A stretch of DNA of 64,000 bases from Micromonospora sp. WMMD1120 (GCF_029626235.1 NZ_JARUBO010000005.1:2078501-2142500), one strand, 5' to 3'. Shown: positions 38,200 through 46,310, counted from the first letter of the stretch. Translations and numbers: made by a program. The notes: generated by a model not told the origin, from the letters alone.

Positions 38200-39369
38200 G
38201 TGGCCTCCACCGCCGTCGCCGTCCAGCGGTACGCCTCGGTGCGGCTCGCCGTCCAGCGGTACGCCTCGCCGCTGCTCGCGACAGTGGTCGCCGCGGCGGT
38301 GTGGGCCAGCGCGACCGGTGACATCGGGGTCCGCTCTCCGTTGCCCGGCGTCGTCCCGCTGGTCCTCGCTGTCGCCTCCGGGTGGGCCGCCGGCGTCGTC
38401 CGCACCCGCCGCTGGCCGTTGTTCCTGGTCGCGGCGGTCGGTTGGCTGGTGCTCGCCGCCGCGGCGGCCGGGGTGGTCGCCTCGTACCAGGCGGGCCTGC
38501 GGATGCGTGGTCGGCGACTCGCCGGCTACCTCGCCGGTGTGGCAGTGGTGCTGGCCGGCGGGGTGCTGGTCGGGCTGGCCGTGGGCGACCCCCGTCGGAT
38601 CACCACCGCCACTCCCGCCAATGTCCTGCTGCTCGCCGCCTGCCTGGTCGGGCTTCCCCTGGTCCTCGGCCTCTGGGTGCGGGCACGCCGGGACACCCTC
38701 GCCGCGCTGCGGGACCGGGCGCGGCGGCTGGAACGCGAGCGGGAGGCGCACGCCGACCGGGTCCGCGCCGAGGAGCGGACGCGGATCGCCCGGGAGATGC
38801 ACGACGTGGTGGCGCACCGGGTCTCGCTCATGGTGGTGCACGCCGGGGCGCTGGAGGTGACCGCCGCCGATCCGGCGACCGTCGAGGCCGCTGCGCTGAT
38901 CAGGGCGACCGGCCGGCAGGCGCTCACCGATCTGCGCGAGGTGCTGGGCGTCCTGCGACAGGAGGGTCCGGCCGGGTCGCCGGAGCGGGGGATCGAAGCG
39001 GTGGACGAGTTGATCGCGGAGTCCCGTACCGCCGGCCTGCGGGTCCGCCGGCAGGACGAGGGGGCGCCGACAGCGGTACCGGAGACGCTGGGGCGCACCG
39101 CGTACCGGGTGGTCCGGGAGGCGTTGACGAACGTCCGTAAGCACGCCGCCGACGCCGACACGGTCGTCTGTCTGCGCTACCTCCCGGATGGGTTGGAGGT
39201 GGTGGTCCGTAACGGGCCGTCCGACGGTGGCTCGACGCTGCCCGGGTCCGGGCAGGGACTGCTCGGGCTGCGCGAGCGGGTGGAGTTGCTCGGCGGCCGG
39301 CTGGAGTCGACCGCCGTGGACGGTGGCTTCCTGGTCCGCGCCCTGCTTCCGTTGAAGGGGGCGGCGTGA
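38200..39369 (+). CDS. Sensor histidine kinase, NarL/DesK type
   Basis: 389 residues. Four to five membrane spans occupy residues 20-160, then a helical linker (LAALRDRARRLEREREAHAD), HisKA_3 box RIAREMHDVVAHR with His201, and a HATPase_c domain with REALTNVRKHAADADT and GSGQGLLGLRERVELLGG. Residues 6-23 contain a duplicated AVQRYAS, produced by a 21-bp direct DNA repeat at 38218 and 38248. The stop overlaps the response regulator start by four bases. The two DedA paralogues on either side are possible targets; DesK-like kinases often sense membrane state. Confidence 0.9.
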   Translation: MASTAVAVQRYASVRLAVQRYASPLLATVVAAAVWASATGDIGVRSPLPGVVPLVLAVASGWAAGVVRTRRWPLFLVAAVGWLVLAAAAAGVVASYQAGLRMRGRRLAGYLAGVAVVLAGGVLVGLAVGDPRRITTATPANVLLLAACLVGLPLVLGLWVRARRDTLAALRDRARRLEREREAHADRVRAEERTRIAREMHDVVAHRVSLMVVHAGALEVTAADPATVEAAALIRATGRQALTDLREVLGVLRQEGPAGSPERGIEAVDELIAESRTAGLRVRRQDEGAPTAVPETLGRTAYRVVREALTNVRKHAADADTVVCLRYLPDGLEVVVRNGPSDGGSTLPGSGQGLLGLRERVELLGGRLESTAVDGGFLVRALLPLKGAA

Positions 39370-40007
39370 TCCGGGTGGTGGTGGTCGACGACGAGCAGTT
39401 GGTCCGCGCCGGCCTACGGCTGATCCTCGAGGCGGCCGAGGACATCGCCGTCGTCGGCGAGGCGGCGGACGGCGTCGCCGCGCTGGAACAGGTGCGCCGG
39501 TTGTGCCCCGACGTGGTGCTGCTCGACGTGCGGATGCCGGGCGTCGACGGGCTGACCGTCGCGCCCGAGGTGGTCGCCGCCGGCCCGAAGGTGATCATGC
39601 TGACCACCTTCGACCTCGACGAGTACGTGCACCGGGCGCTGCGGGCGGGCGCTGTCGGCTTCCTGCTCAAGGACACCCCGCCCCGCGAGTTGGCCGCTGC
39701 CGTCAGGACGGTGGCCGCCGGTCACGCGATGCTGGCCCCGACGGTGACCCGCCGACTCATCAGCTCGTTCGCCGAGCGGGGTCCGGCCCGCCGGGACGCG
39801 GCCCGTGCACGGCTGCGGACGCTCACCGAACGGGAACTGGAGATCGTCCGGGAGGTGGCGCACGGGCACGGCAACGCGGAGATCGCCCGGCGGCTGACGA
39901 TGAGCGAGGCCACCGTGAAGGGACATGTCAGCAGGGCGCTGGCGAAACTGCACGCGGACAACCGGGTGCAGTTGGCGATCCTGGTGTACGACGCCGACCT
40001 GCTGTGA
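39366..40007 (+). CDS. Response regulator, NarL/FixJ (LuxR-type HTH)
   Basis: 213 residues: receiver domain with Asp9/Asp10 and phospho-acceptor Asp54 in VLLDVRMPGVDG, Lys in FLLKDTPPRELA, and a LuxR-type HTH (LTERELEIVREVAHGHGNAE, IARRLTMSEATVKGHVSRAL). GTG 39366 overlaps the kinase stop, so kinase and regulator are coupled. It is related to the regulator at 32532 and the two operons may derive from one duplication. Regulation of the neighbouring DedA genes is a testable inference. Confidence 0.93.
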   Translation: MIRVVVVDDEQLVRAGLRLILEAAEDIAVVGEAADGVAALEQVRRLCPDVVLLDVRMPGVDGLTVAPEVVAAGPKVIMLTTFDLDEYVHRALRAGAVGFLLKDTPPRELAAAVRTVAAGHAMLAPTVTRRLISSFAERGPARRDAARARLRTLTERELEIVREVAHGHGNAEIARRLTMSEATVKGHVSRALAKLHADNRVQLAILVYDADLL

Positions 40008-40031
40008 CGCGACCCGGGCCGGTCGCGCCGG

Positions 40032-40652
40032 TCAGCGGCGGGAGGCGGCGCGACGGTGTGCCCGGCGGCGCAGCCACCGAATCCCCTCCAGGCCGAAAGT
40101 GATCACCACCGAGAGCCCCACGCCGACCAGCACCCCCTTGACCGGCTCCTGTTCGAAGGCCAGCCCGCCGAAGTAGCCCAGCAGCCCGCAGTAGAGCGCC
40201 CAGGTGACCGTCGCGATGCTGTCGTACAGCAGGAACGCCCGGCGCGGATAGCCCACCGCGCCCATGGTGAGGGTGACGGCGGTCCGGCCGCCGGGCACGT
40301 AGCGGGCGGTCGTCAAAATGATCCCGCCGCGCCGGTCCACAGCGCGGCGGGCCCAGTCGGAGCTGGCCCGGCGGCGGCTGCCGTCCGGCAACCGCGCCAG
40401 CCGGTGCGCCCCTCCACCCCGCCCGATGGCGTACGAGATGTGGTCACCCACCAGCGCGCCGAGTGCGGCGCTGACGATCACCAGGGTCAGGCTGGGATGT
40501 CCCGCGCTGGCCGACAGCACCCCGGCGGTGATCACGGCCGCCTCGCCCGGCACCGCGGGAAAGAACGCGTCGACAGCGGTGAGGCCGAAGATCACCAGGT
40601 ACACCCATGGCGAGGTGACCGTCCCACGCAGGAGGTCGAGCAGGGCGTCCAT
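40032..40652 (-). CDS. DedA-family membrane protein, short form 2
   Basis: 206 residues: PWVYLVIFGLTAVDAFFPAV, PGEAAVITAG, GDHISYAIGRGGG, RYVPGGRTAVTLTMGAVGYP, GLLGYFGGLAFEQEPVKGVL and a basic C-terminus RRRAHRRAASRR. It is a paralogue of the protein at 37385 and converges on the response regulator with 24 bases between stops. DedA proteins are implicated in lipid flipping or membrane potential maintenance. Conservation between the two copies extends along the whole length, so this is probably a duplication inside the lineage. Confidence 0.88.
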   Translation of the reverse strand: MDALLDLLRGTVTSPWVYLVIFGLTAVDAFFPAVPGEAAVITAGVLSASAGHPSLTLVIVSAALGALVGDHISYAIGRGGGAHRLARLPDGSRRRASSDWARRAVDRRGGIILTTARYVPGGRTAVTLTMGAVGYPRRAFLLYDSIATVTWALYCGLLGYFGGLAFEQEPVKGVLVGVGLSVVITFGLEGIRWLRRRAHRRAASRR

Positions 40653-40665
40653 GCCCCCATGCTCG

Positions 40666-40848
40666 GTGGCTCGACGACGGTCGGTGGCGCTTCACGGACA
40701 TTGCGTCGACCGGTCAGCCCTGCGCCGCCTCAATCGCCCTCGTCAACCGGTACTGCCGGGACTGCTGGTGTTCGGCGCCTGCGCGATCGCGGCCGTCGTG
40801 TTGCTCATCGCCTCTCGCCGCCAGCCTCCGGATAGCGGGCGCCGTTGA
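40666..40848 (+). CDS. Possible small single-span membrane protein (60 aa)
   Basis: GTG 40666 opens a 60-codon frame with a basic N-terminus (VARRRSVALHGHCVDRSALR), one good membrane span ([20 protein letters not shown]) and a basic tail ending [10 protein letters not shown]. Composition looks like a real small membrane protein, and it fills the gap between two minus-strand genes. Against it, there is no ribosome-binding site and the last 44 bases overlap the convergent gluconolactonase gene. Confidence 0.3.
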   Translation: MARRRSVALHGHCVDRSALRRLNRPRQPVLPGLLVFGACAIAAVVLLIASRRQPPDSGRR

Positions 40849-41773
40849 AGGTGACCCGCAACGCGTACACCGACGTGCCGGCGGTGATGAACAGGTGGTT
40901 GCGTTTCGGGCCACCGAATGTGAGGTTGGCAACCGGCTCGGGCAGCAACAGCTTGCCGATGAGGGTGCCGTCCGGATCGAAGCAGTGCACACCGTCCCAG
41001 GCCGCGGCCCACACACGTCCGGCGTCGTCGAGACGGAGGCCGTCGAATCGGCCGAAGTCACACTCGGCGAAAATTTTCCCCTGGTCGAGGGTGCCGTCGC
41101 TCAGGACGTCGAAGACGCGGATGTGACTGGGGTTCTGCCGCGTATCCACGATGTAGAGCTGCCGCTCGTCCGCAGAGAACGCCAGGCCGTTGGGGCGGCA
41201 GAAGTCGGTCGCCACGATGCGCAGGTCGCCGCTGGCCGGGTCCAGGCGGAACACGTAGCAGGCCCCGCCGAACTCGCTGTCGCCCTTGTTGCCCTCGTAG
41301 TCGCCCTGGATGCCGTAGATCGGGTCGGTGAACCAGATCGTGCCGTCGGCGCGGACGACAACGTCGTTGGGACTGTTGAGCCGTTTGCCGTCGAAGCGGT
41401 CGGCGAGCACGGTGATCGTGCCGTCGTGCTCGGTCCGGGTGACCCGCCGGTTGCCCTGCTCGCACGTGACGAGCCGGCCCTGACGGTCTACCGTGTTGCC
41501 GTTGGCGTAGCCCGAGCCGTGGCGGTAGACGCCGACGGCGCCGGTGGTTTCCTCCCAGCGCAGCAGCCGGTCATTGGGGATGTCGCTCCACACCAGGTAG
41601 CGGCCGGCCGGGAAGTACGCCGGCCCTTCGGTCTTACGCGCGCCGGTGTGCAGCCGTTCGACCACGAAGTCGCCGTCGCAGGTGCGGAACCGCTCGTCGA
41701 GAAGGTGGAACTCGGCGGGAAGAGTGTCGACCATCCGTGCCTCCAGTCTCGGATCAACGTTCGGTTGAACCAT
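40805..41773 (-). CDS. SMP-30/gluconolactonase/LRE-family hydrolase
   Basis: 322 residues forming a six-bladed beta-propeller of the SMP-30/gluconolactonase family: [80 protein letters not shown] and [19 protein letters not shown]. The metal-binding Glu, Asn and Asp of the family are present (EGP, SPNDV, PNGLAF). Such enzymes open sugar or other lactones. ATG 41773 overlaps a GTTC-GGTT-GAAC palindrome; ATG 41734 is an alternative start. It is divergent from an Lrp-type regulator 62 bases away, its probable controller. Confidence 0.9.
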   Translation of the reverse strand: MVQPNVDPRLEARMVDTLPAEFHLLDERFRTCDGDFVVERLHTGARKTEGPAYFPAGRYLVWSDIPNDRLLRWEETTGAVGVYRHGSGYANGNTVDRQGRLVTCEQGNRRVTRTEHDGTITVLADRFDGKRLNSPNDVVVRADGTIWFTDPIYGIQGDYEGNKGDSEFGGACYVFRLDPASGDLRIVATDFCRPNGLAFSADERQLYIVDTRQNPSHIRVFDVLSDGTLDQGKIFAECDFGRFDGLRLDDAGRVWAAAWDGVHCFDPDGTLIGKLLLPEPVANLTFGGPKRNHLFITAGTSVYALRVTFNGARYPEAGGERR

Positions 41774-41835
41774 CTTTATGCAGAACCTAGTATGGTCAGC
41801 ACGTCAATAGCTGAACCACATTCGAGGATGCGCGA

Positions 41836-42330
41836 GTGGTAGACGACGTCGACCGGGCGCTGCTGGCACACCTGCAGCACGACGCCACCCAGTCCTACGC
41901 GGCGCTGGGCAAGGCGGTCGGGCTGTCCGCCGGCTCGGCCCACGACCGGGTACGCAAGCTGCGCGAACGTGGCGTGATCCGGCGGACCACCGTCGACGTC
42001 GATCCGGCGGCCGTGAACCGGGGTGTCTCGGCCTTCGTGATGGTCAGCGCGAACTCGTGGATGGGGGACGCTCCCACCCGCGACGGGCTTGCTGCCATCC
42101 CGGAGATCCAGGAAGCACACGTCATCGCCGGTTCGGCATCGCTGCTGCTGAAGATCCGTACCGCGACCACCGAAGACCTGCAAGCGGCGCTGCGCCGCAT
42201 CTTCGGCATCGACGGGGTGACCGGCACCCAGGCCATCGTGGTGTTGGAGACGTTCTTCGAACGTTCGGTGAGCGTGCTCGACCAGGACACCGAACCGGAT
42301 CAGGCGGACGTCGACACGCCACCGCGGTGA
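41836..42330 (+). CDS. Lrp/AsnC-family transcriptional regulator
   Basis: 164 residues: AsnC-type HTH (VDDVDRALLAHLQHDATQSY, AALGKAVGLSAGSAHDRVRK) and a RAM ligand-binding domain (IPEIQEAHVIAGSASLLLKI, GIDGVTGTQAIVVLETFFER). These regulators form octamers and respond to amino acids or related metabolites. It is divergent from the gluconolactonase gene, which is its likely target. The 3' end overlaps the convergent PurA-like gene by 31 bases. Confidence 0.9.
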   Translation: MVDDVDRALLAHLQHDATQSYAALGKAVGLSAGSAHDRVRKLRERGVIRRTTVDVDPAAVNRGVSAFVMVSANSWMGDAPTRDGLAAIPEIQEAHVIAGSASLLLKIRTATTEDLQAALRRIFGIDGVTGTQAIVVLETFFERSVSVLDQDTEPDQADVDTPPR

Positions 42331-43583
42331 GACGCCAGGGCCGGTGAGGTGAGCAGCGGCCCGTACGGGCGCTTGTCGTCTGCGGTGGGCCCGTGCGAGG
42401 TCAGCACGACGGGCGTGCCCAGCTCCACGCCGACCGTGGTCACCCAGTCGGCGGGCGGGTCGTCGTAGACCGGACGCGAGCGCAGCAGGCGGGCGGTCAG
42501 CGCGGCCTGCCGGTCCAGGTCGCCGGGCGGGCCGGGGACGAGCCGGTCGGTGCTGTCGTAGTGCCGGCAGATCCGCAGGTCGGGCCCGGCGAGATCGAGG
42601 TGGGTCAGGGCCAGGCCGTCGACGCCACCGGCCACGTCGAGGGCGTACCGGTGGGCGACGGCGTCGAAGTGACCGAACCGGAACGCGCCCTGCCACTGGT
42701 TCGTCGGGTTGTGCCGGTCCAGAAACGGCAGGGCCGGGTCCTCGGTCACCAGCGGACCGGGTCCGTGTCGGGTGGTGATCACGCGCAGCACCCCGATCCG
42801 GGTCACCTCCCCGGGCAGACCCGCCTCGGCGAGCAGCGCGTCGACGTTGGCGAACGTGGTGGTGCTCCAGGTGGTGTACGGGTGGAAGCCGTGCCACTCG
42901 TCGAGCAGCACCCCCTGGGCGCCCTCGAAGACGCAGGTCCCGGCGCGTAGCGCCCCGGCGAGCCAGCCGCCGTCGACGATCTCCACCCGTTCGGCGAACC
43001 CGGTGAACGCGGGCAGGCAGTCCTCGACCGGCGGCGCGTCCAGCGGGCCCAGCTCGGCGGTCAGCCGGTCGCGCAGATTCGTCAACCGGCGACGCAGCGC
43101 GGCCCTGTCGTGGCAGTCGGCGACCCGGGGCGCGTCGGCGGGGTGGGCGAGGCCGTACGCGACGGCCTCGCCCACCCCCAGCCCGCAGGAGCCGTGCCGG
43201 TCGGCTCCCCGGCCGATCTCCCGGGCCCGGTTGGCGGCCCGGTGGTACGGGGTGGCGAGCAGCGCCCGCCCGTCGACTGTCAGCCGGTCCAGCGCGTCGG
43301 TCACCCCCACCGTGGCGAGATGGTCGGCCTCGGCGGCCAACGCCAGCGGGTCCACCACCACGTGCCGCGTCAGGTGCGTACCGACGCCAGGGTGGAACGT
43401 GCCGGCGCCGAACTGCGCGAACGTGTGGTGCCGCCCGTCGCGCAGCACGACGTTGTGTGCCGCCTGCGCGCCCCCGTTGAAGCGGACCACCGTGTGCACC
43501 GGGCGGGTGGCGCAGAGCCAGTCCACGACCGTGCCCTTGCCCGCGTCGCCGTACCCGAGGTCGACCACCGCCACGTGGTTCAC
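42300..43583 (-). CDS. Divergent adenylosuccinate-synthetase-like protein
   Basis: 427 residues with a PurA fold but clearly distinct from the housekeeping PurA at 26255. The N-terminal motif is VVDLGYGDAGKGTVVDWL: the catalytic-type Asp and the GKG loop are kept, but the usual GDEGKGK has become GDAGKGT. The IMP/His segment GGHNAGHT is GGAQAAHN, keeping one His. RIGVLRVITTRHGPGPLVTE and NQWQGAFRFGHFDAV parallel PurA segments for GTP and substrate binding. It may ligate a different amine or nucleotide. GTG 43583 overlaps the vWA gene's stop by four bases, and it is the last gene of a four-gene operon. Function unproven. Confidence 0.8.
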   Translation of the reverse strand: MNHVAVVDLGYGDAGKGTVVDWLCATRPVHTVVRFNGGAQAAHNVVLRDGRHHTFAQFGAGTFHPGVGTHLTRHVVVDPLALAAEADHLATVGVTDALDRLTVDGRALLATPYHRAANRAREIGRGADRHGSCGLGVGEAVAYGLAHPADAPRVADCHDRAALRRRLTNLRDRLTAELGPLDAPPVEDCLPAFTGFAERVEIVDGGWLAGALRAGTCVFEGAQGVLLDEWHGFHPYTTWSTTTFANVDALLAEAGLPGEVTRIGVLRVITTRHGPGPLVTEDPALPFLDRHNPTNQWQGAFRFGHFDAVAHRYALDVAGGVDGLALTHLDLAGPDLRICRHYDSTDRLVPGPPGDLDRQAALTARLLRSRPVYDDPPADWVTTVGVELGTPVVLTSHGPTADDKRPYGPLLTSPALASHRGGVSTSA

Positions 43584-44539
43584 AGCCGGGTCACCCCGCC
43601 GGTGGTGTCCCGGAACGCCGGCAGCGTGGACACCTCGGCCCGCCGCCCCCGGCCGAGCCGGGCCAGCGCCCTGGACACGGTGCCGGTGGCGCCGGAGCCG
43701 GCGCGGTCCAGCTGACGCAGGCCCTCGTCCAGGTCGATGGCCTGCTCGCCGAGGCCGATGGTGAGCGCGATGGTCTCGCAGACCGCGTCCAGGTCGTCGA
43801 GCACGACGGCGTTCTGGCCGAGCAGGTCCCGCCAGAAGTCGAGCACCGTCGCGTTGCCGGCGTGGCTGCTGCCGGCGGGTAGCAGGTAGTAGGTGTCCCA
43901 ACGACGGGTGACCTCGTCGACGACCTGCCGCAGCGACACGTCCTCGGCCAGCTCGTCGCCGATCAGCCGGGCCACCTCCCGGGCCTTCACCCGCTGGTAC
44001 GCCAACTCGTCGCCGATGATGAACAGGTAGCCCCGCCGGCCGCGCTTCTCCCAGCTGTCGGTGACGGTGTGCCGGGCCATGAAGTACATGGCCAACTCGT
44101 ACGACTCGGTCATCTGTCCGCCACCACCGCCTTCCAGGACGATCCGGCCGAGGTCGTCGTCCATCCGGTTGTCCGACTCGAACTGGCCCACCTGCAACGG
44201 CACCCGGTCGCAGGTGGCGTCCCCGATCGCGCCGAACATGATCTGCGGGTCGCTGGCGTAGCCCTGCCGTTGCAGCAGCCCGAGCAGTTGCGGCAGCTTG
44301 GTCTGCAGGACCCGGGGAACAGTGCGCATCGAGCCGGTCACGTCGAAGAGCACAGCGATCGGCGTCGACCGGGGGTGCTCGGCGGAGTCACGGCTCTCCC
44401 GGCTCGCGCCCCGGGGGTCGAGCGCGGGGTGCACGGTGCGCGCCCCGCTGTCGCTGTAGGAGAACGCGCTGCGACCGGTGGAGCGCCGGTAGCGGTCGGC
44501 GGCGTCGTACACGTCGGTGGACCAGATTCCACTGCCCAT
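43580..44539 (-). CDS. von Willebrand factor A-domain protein
   Basis: 319 residues with a vWA domain from about residue 60: IAVLFDVTGSM is a MIDAS-type metal site (Asp66, Thr68, Ser70), then GDATCDRVPLQVGQFESDNR, the Gly-rich metal loop VLEGGGGGQMTESYELAMY and FIIGDELAY. Residues 1-58 are a Ser/Arg-rich disordered leader. There is no signal peptide, so it acts in the cytosol, probably as a Mg2+-dependent protein-binding module. It lies nine bases after the J-domain kinase gene and overlaps the PurA-like gene by four bases. The set resembles TerY-like vWA/kinase cassettes in general layout only. Confidence 0.85.
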   Translation of the reverse strand: MGSGIWSTDVYDAADRYRRSTGRSAFSYSDSGARTVHPALDPRGASRESRDSAEHPRSTPIAVLFDVTGSMRTVPRVLQTKLPQLLGLLQRQGYASDPQIMFGAIGDATCDRVPLQVGQFESDNRMDDDLGRIVLEGGGGGQMTESYELAMYFMARHTVTDSWEKRGRRGYLFIIGDELAYQRVKAREVARLIGDELAEDVSLRQVVDEVTRRWDTYYLLPAGSSHAGNATVLDFWRDLLGQNAVVLDDLDAVCETIALTIGLGEQAIDLDEGLRQLDRAGSGATGTVSRALARLGRGRRAEVSTLPAFRDTTGGVTRL

Positions 44540-44548
44540 GACAGCTCC

Positions 44549-45520
44549 TTAGGGGGTGAGGGTGAAGGGTCGGAAGGTGCGTGGCCCGTAGAGCCGGTCC
44601 AGCACCTGGTCGAGGTCGCGCAGCAGGGCCCAGGCGTCGTCGGGCCGGGCGTCCAGGGCCCGTTGCTGGCAGCCCTGCGCGAAGGCGTGCAGCTCACCGG
44701 GTGCGCGCGAGCCCATCAGCCAACTCATGCAGCGGCTGGCCAGCGCGATGTCGGTGCCCGGCCCGCACTGCCGCTTCCGGACGACCTCCGGCGGGTACCA
44801 GTCCTCGTGGCCGGGCACCAGCGCCGGGACCGTGCTGCCGACCGGGGTGGAGAAACACCAGTCGACAAGCACCACGCCGTGGGCGTCCGGCTCGATCAGC
44901 ACGTGTCGCGGCAGGACCGCGCCGTGCACGATGCCCGCGCGGTGGGCCAGGCCGAGCACCACCAGCAGCCGCCGCCACATCCAGGCCACGTCCCGGGCGT
45001 CCAACCCGTCGGGGTACGCCCGCCGCACCTCGTCGAGATCGTGCAGGTTCGGCGCGGTGGCGAGCACCGTGACCCGCCGTTGCGCGCCGGTCGCGGCGTC
45101 ACGGTGCGGGAACTCGTCGACGAGCCGGGGCACGTACGGCAGGTAGCGCGGGTCGCCGCGCTCGGCGATCGTGTGCAGGGCGTGCGCCTCGCGGGCCATC
45201 AGGTCGTTGTCGGTGGGTCGCCGGGGGAGCTTGAGCAGCCGGTCGTCGCCCACGTCGTAGAGGTCGGCCAGGTCGCCCGAGTGGGCGGGCGCGCCGATCC
45301 GGTAGTCGCCGAGGACGGTGACCTGGCGGGCCCGCCACCGGGTGGTGACGTGGACGAACGCGTCGAGGGCTTCGGCGCGTACCCCTGCATCGGCCGGCAG
45401 GCGGTCGGGGTGCAGGGCCGCGACCAGCTCGCGGTAGCGGTGGGCCGGCTGGTCCGTGCCGAACAGGTCGGCGTCGGTGCGGGCCGCGGCGACCACGCCG
45501 ATGGCCTCCGCCGCCCTCAC
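44549..45520 (-). CDS. J-domain-like fusion to a degenerate protein kinase
   Basis: 323 residues from GTG 45520, which overlaps the Nudix gene's stop by four bases. Residues 15-65 look like a J domain: ADLFGTDQPAHRYRELVAAL followed by HPDR with the diagnostic HPD at 37-39. A kinase fold follows: Lys97 in RLLKLPR, Glu111 in MAREAHAL, then a catalytic loop IVHGAVLPRHVLIE where HRD is HGA and the usual Asn is His, and DWC instead of DFG (Asp220). The changes suggest a pseudokinase or an atypical phosphotransferase. DELHAF-like helices close the C-lobe. It probably works with the vWA protein encoded next. Confidence 0.78.
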   Translation of the reverse strand: MRAAEAIGVVAAARTDADLFGTDQPAHRYRELVAALHPDRLPADAGVRAEALDAFVHVTTRWRARQVTVLGDYRIGAPAHSGDLADLYDVGDDRLLKLPRRPTDNDLMAREAHALHTIAERGDPRYLPYVPRLVDEFPHRDAATGAQRRVTVLATAPNLHDLDEVRRAYPDGLDARDVAWMWRRLLVVLGLAHRAGIVHGAVLPRHVLIEPDAHGVVLVDWCFSTPVGSTVPALVPGHEDWYPPEVVRKRQCGPGTDIALASRCMSWLMGSRAPGELHAFAQGCQQRALDARPDDAWALLRDLDQVLDRLYGPRTFRPFTLTP

Positions 45521-46272
45521 CGCACCGTCTCCTCGCGGGCGGGGCGCAGCAGCGCCGGGTGCAGCAGCCGGGCGTCGCCGGCCCGGTAGAGCCGGGCGCG
45601 CGGGCCGCCCCGGCTGCCACCGCGCTCGGTGTGGGCGCCGGTGCTCTCCACGAAGCCCGGCACCGAGAGCACCTTGCGGTGGAAGTTGCCGGCGTGCAGC
45701 GGGTGACCCCACACCGTCTCGTAGACGTCGCGCAGCTCGCTGACGGTGAACTCGGCGGCCAGGAAGCGGGTGGCGAGCGGCGTGTACTCCAGCTTGGACC
45801 GGGCCCGCTCCAGCGCGTCGTCGATGATCCGGCCGTGGTCGAAGGCGAGCTGCCGGCTGGTCAACGCGGTGACCGGCAGCCACATCGCCTCGTCGGCGTC
45901 GCTGCCGGCGGCCGTGTCGGGCAGGTCCGGGGCGAACGCGAGGTGGGCGACCGAGACGACGCGCATCCGCGGGTCGCGGTCCGGAGCGCCGTAACTGCCC
46001 AACTGCTCGAGGTGTACGCGGCGCAGCTGCTCGCCGCCGAGCCCGGTCTCCTCGGCCAGCTCCCGCCGCGCGCCGGTGGTCAGGTCCTCGTCGGGGCGGA
46101 CGAAGCCGCCGGGCAGAGCCCAGTGCCCCACGAAGGGTGCCTGACCACGCCGGATCAGCAGCAGGTGCAGTGCGCCCTCGCGGATGGTCAGCGCGACAAC
46201 GTCGACGGTCACCGCGACCGCCGGATAGTCCCGCGGGTCGTACGCGGCCAGGAACTCCTGCTCGTTCAGCAT
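45517..46272 (-). CDS. NrtR-like Nudix-domain transcriptional regulator
   Basis: 251 residues. The N-terminal Nudix domain contains an intact box (GX5EX7REUXEEXGU) starting at Gly56: GGFVRPDEDLTTGARRELAE then ETGL. A C-terminal winged helix at about 165-230 (FTVSELRDVYETVWG, HPLHAGNFHRKVL) is the DNA-binding part of NrtR-type regulators, which sense ADP-ribose or related metabolites and often control NAD metabolism. The intact box means it may also hydrolyse its ligand. It is the first gene of a four-gene operon and its start is overlapped by TCTCA inverted repeats, so autoregulation is likely. The actual ligand is unknown. Confidence 0.85.
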   Translation of the reverse strand: MLNEQEFLAAYDPRDYPAVAVTVDVVALTIREGALHLLLIRRGQAPFVGHWALPGGFVRPDEDLTTGARRELAEETGLGGEQLRRVHLEQLGSYGAPDRDPRMRVVSVAHLAFAPDLPDTAAGSDADEAMWLPVTALTSRQLAFDHGRIIDDALERARSKLEYTPLATRFLAAEFTVSELRDVYETVWGHPLHAGNFHRKVLSVPGFVESTGAHTERGGSRGGPRARLYRAGDARLLHPALLRPAREETVR

Positions 46273-46277
46273 GTCGC

Positions 46278-46310
46278 TCTCATTCTGAGAATATCTCTTG
46301 GTGAGAACAA
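46278..46310. promoter_or_regulatory. Candidate operator of the Nudix-regulator operon
   Basis: TCTCA-ttc-TGAGA (46278-46290) lies 6-18 bases before the Nudix ATG and covers its ribosome-binding region. A second half-site, TTGGTGAGAACAA, lies at 46298-46310. The TGAGA units repeat on both strands in this AT-richer 33-base stretch. Confidence 0.5.

Noticed and set aside
42300..43583. PurZ-type 2-aminoadenylosuccinate synthetase
   Set aside because: PurZ enzymes lose the catalytic Asp, which is retained here (GDAGKG), and no phage genes or DatZ-like partner are nearby.
45521..45883. Upstream extension of the J-kinase frame
   Set aside because: It overlaps the Nudix gene in another frame; the GTGA overlap at 45517-45520 gives a clean start.
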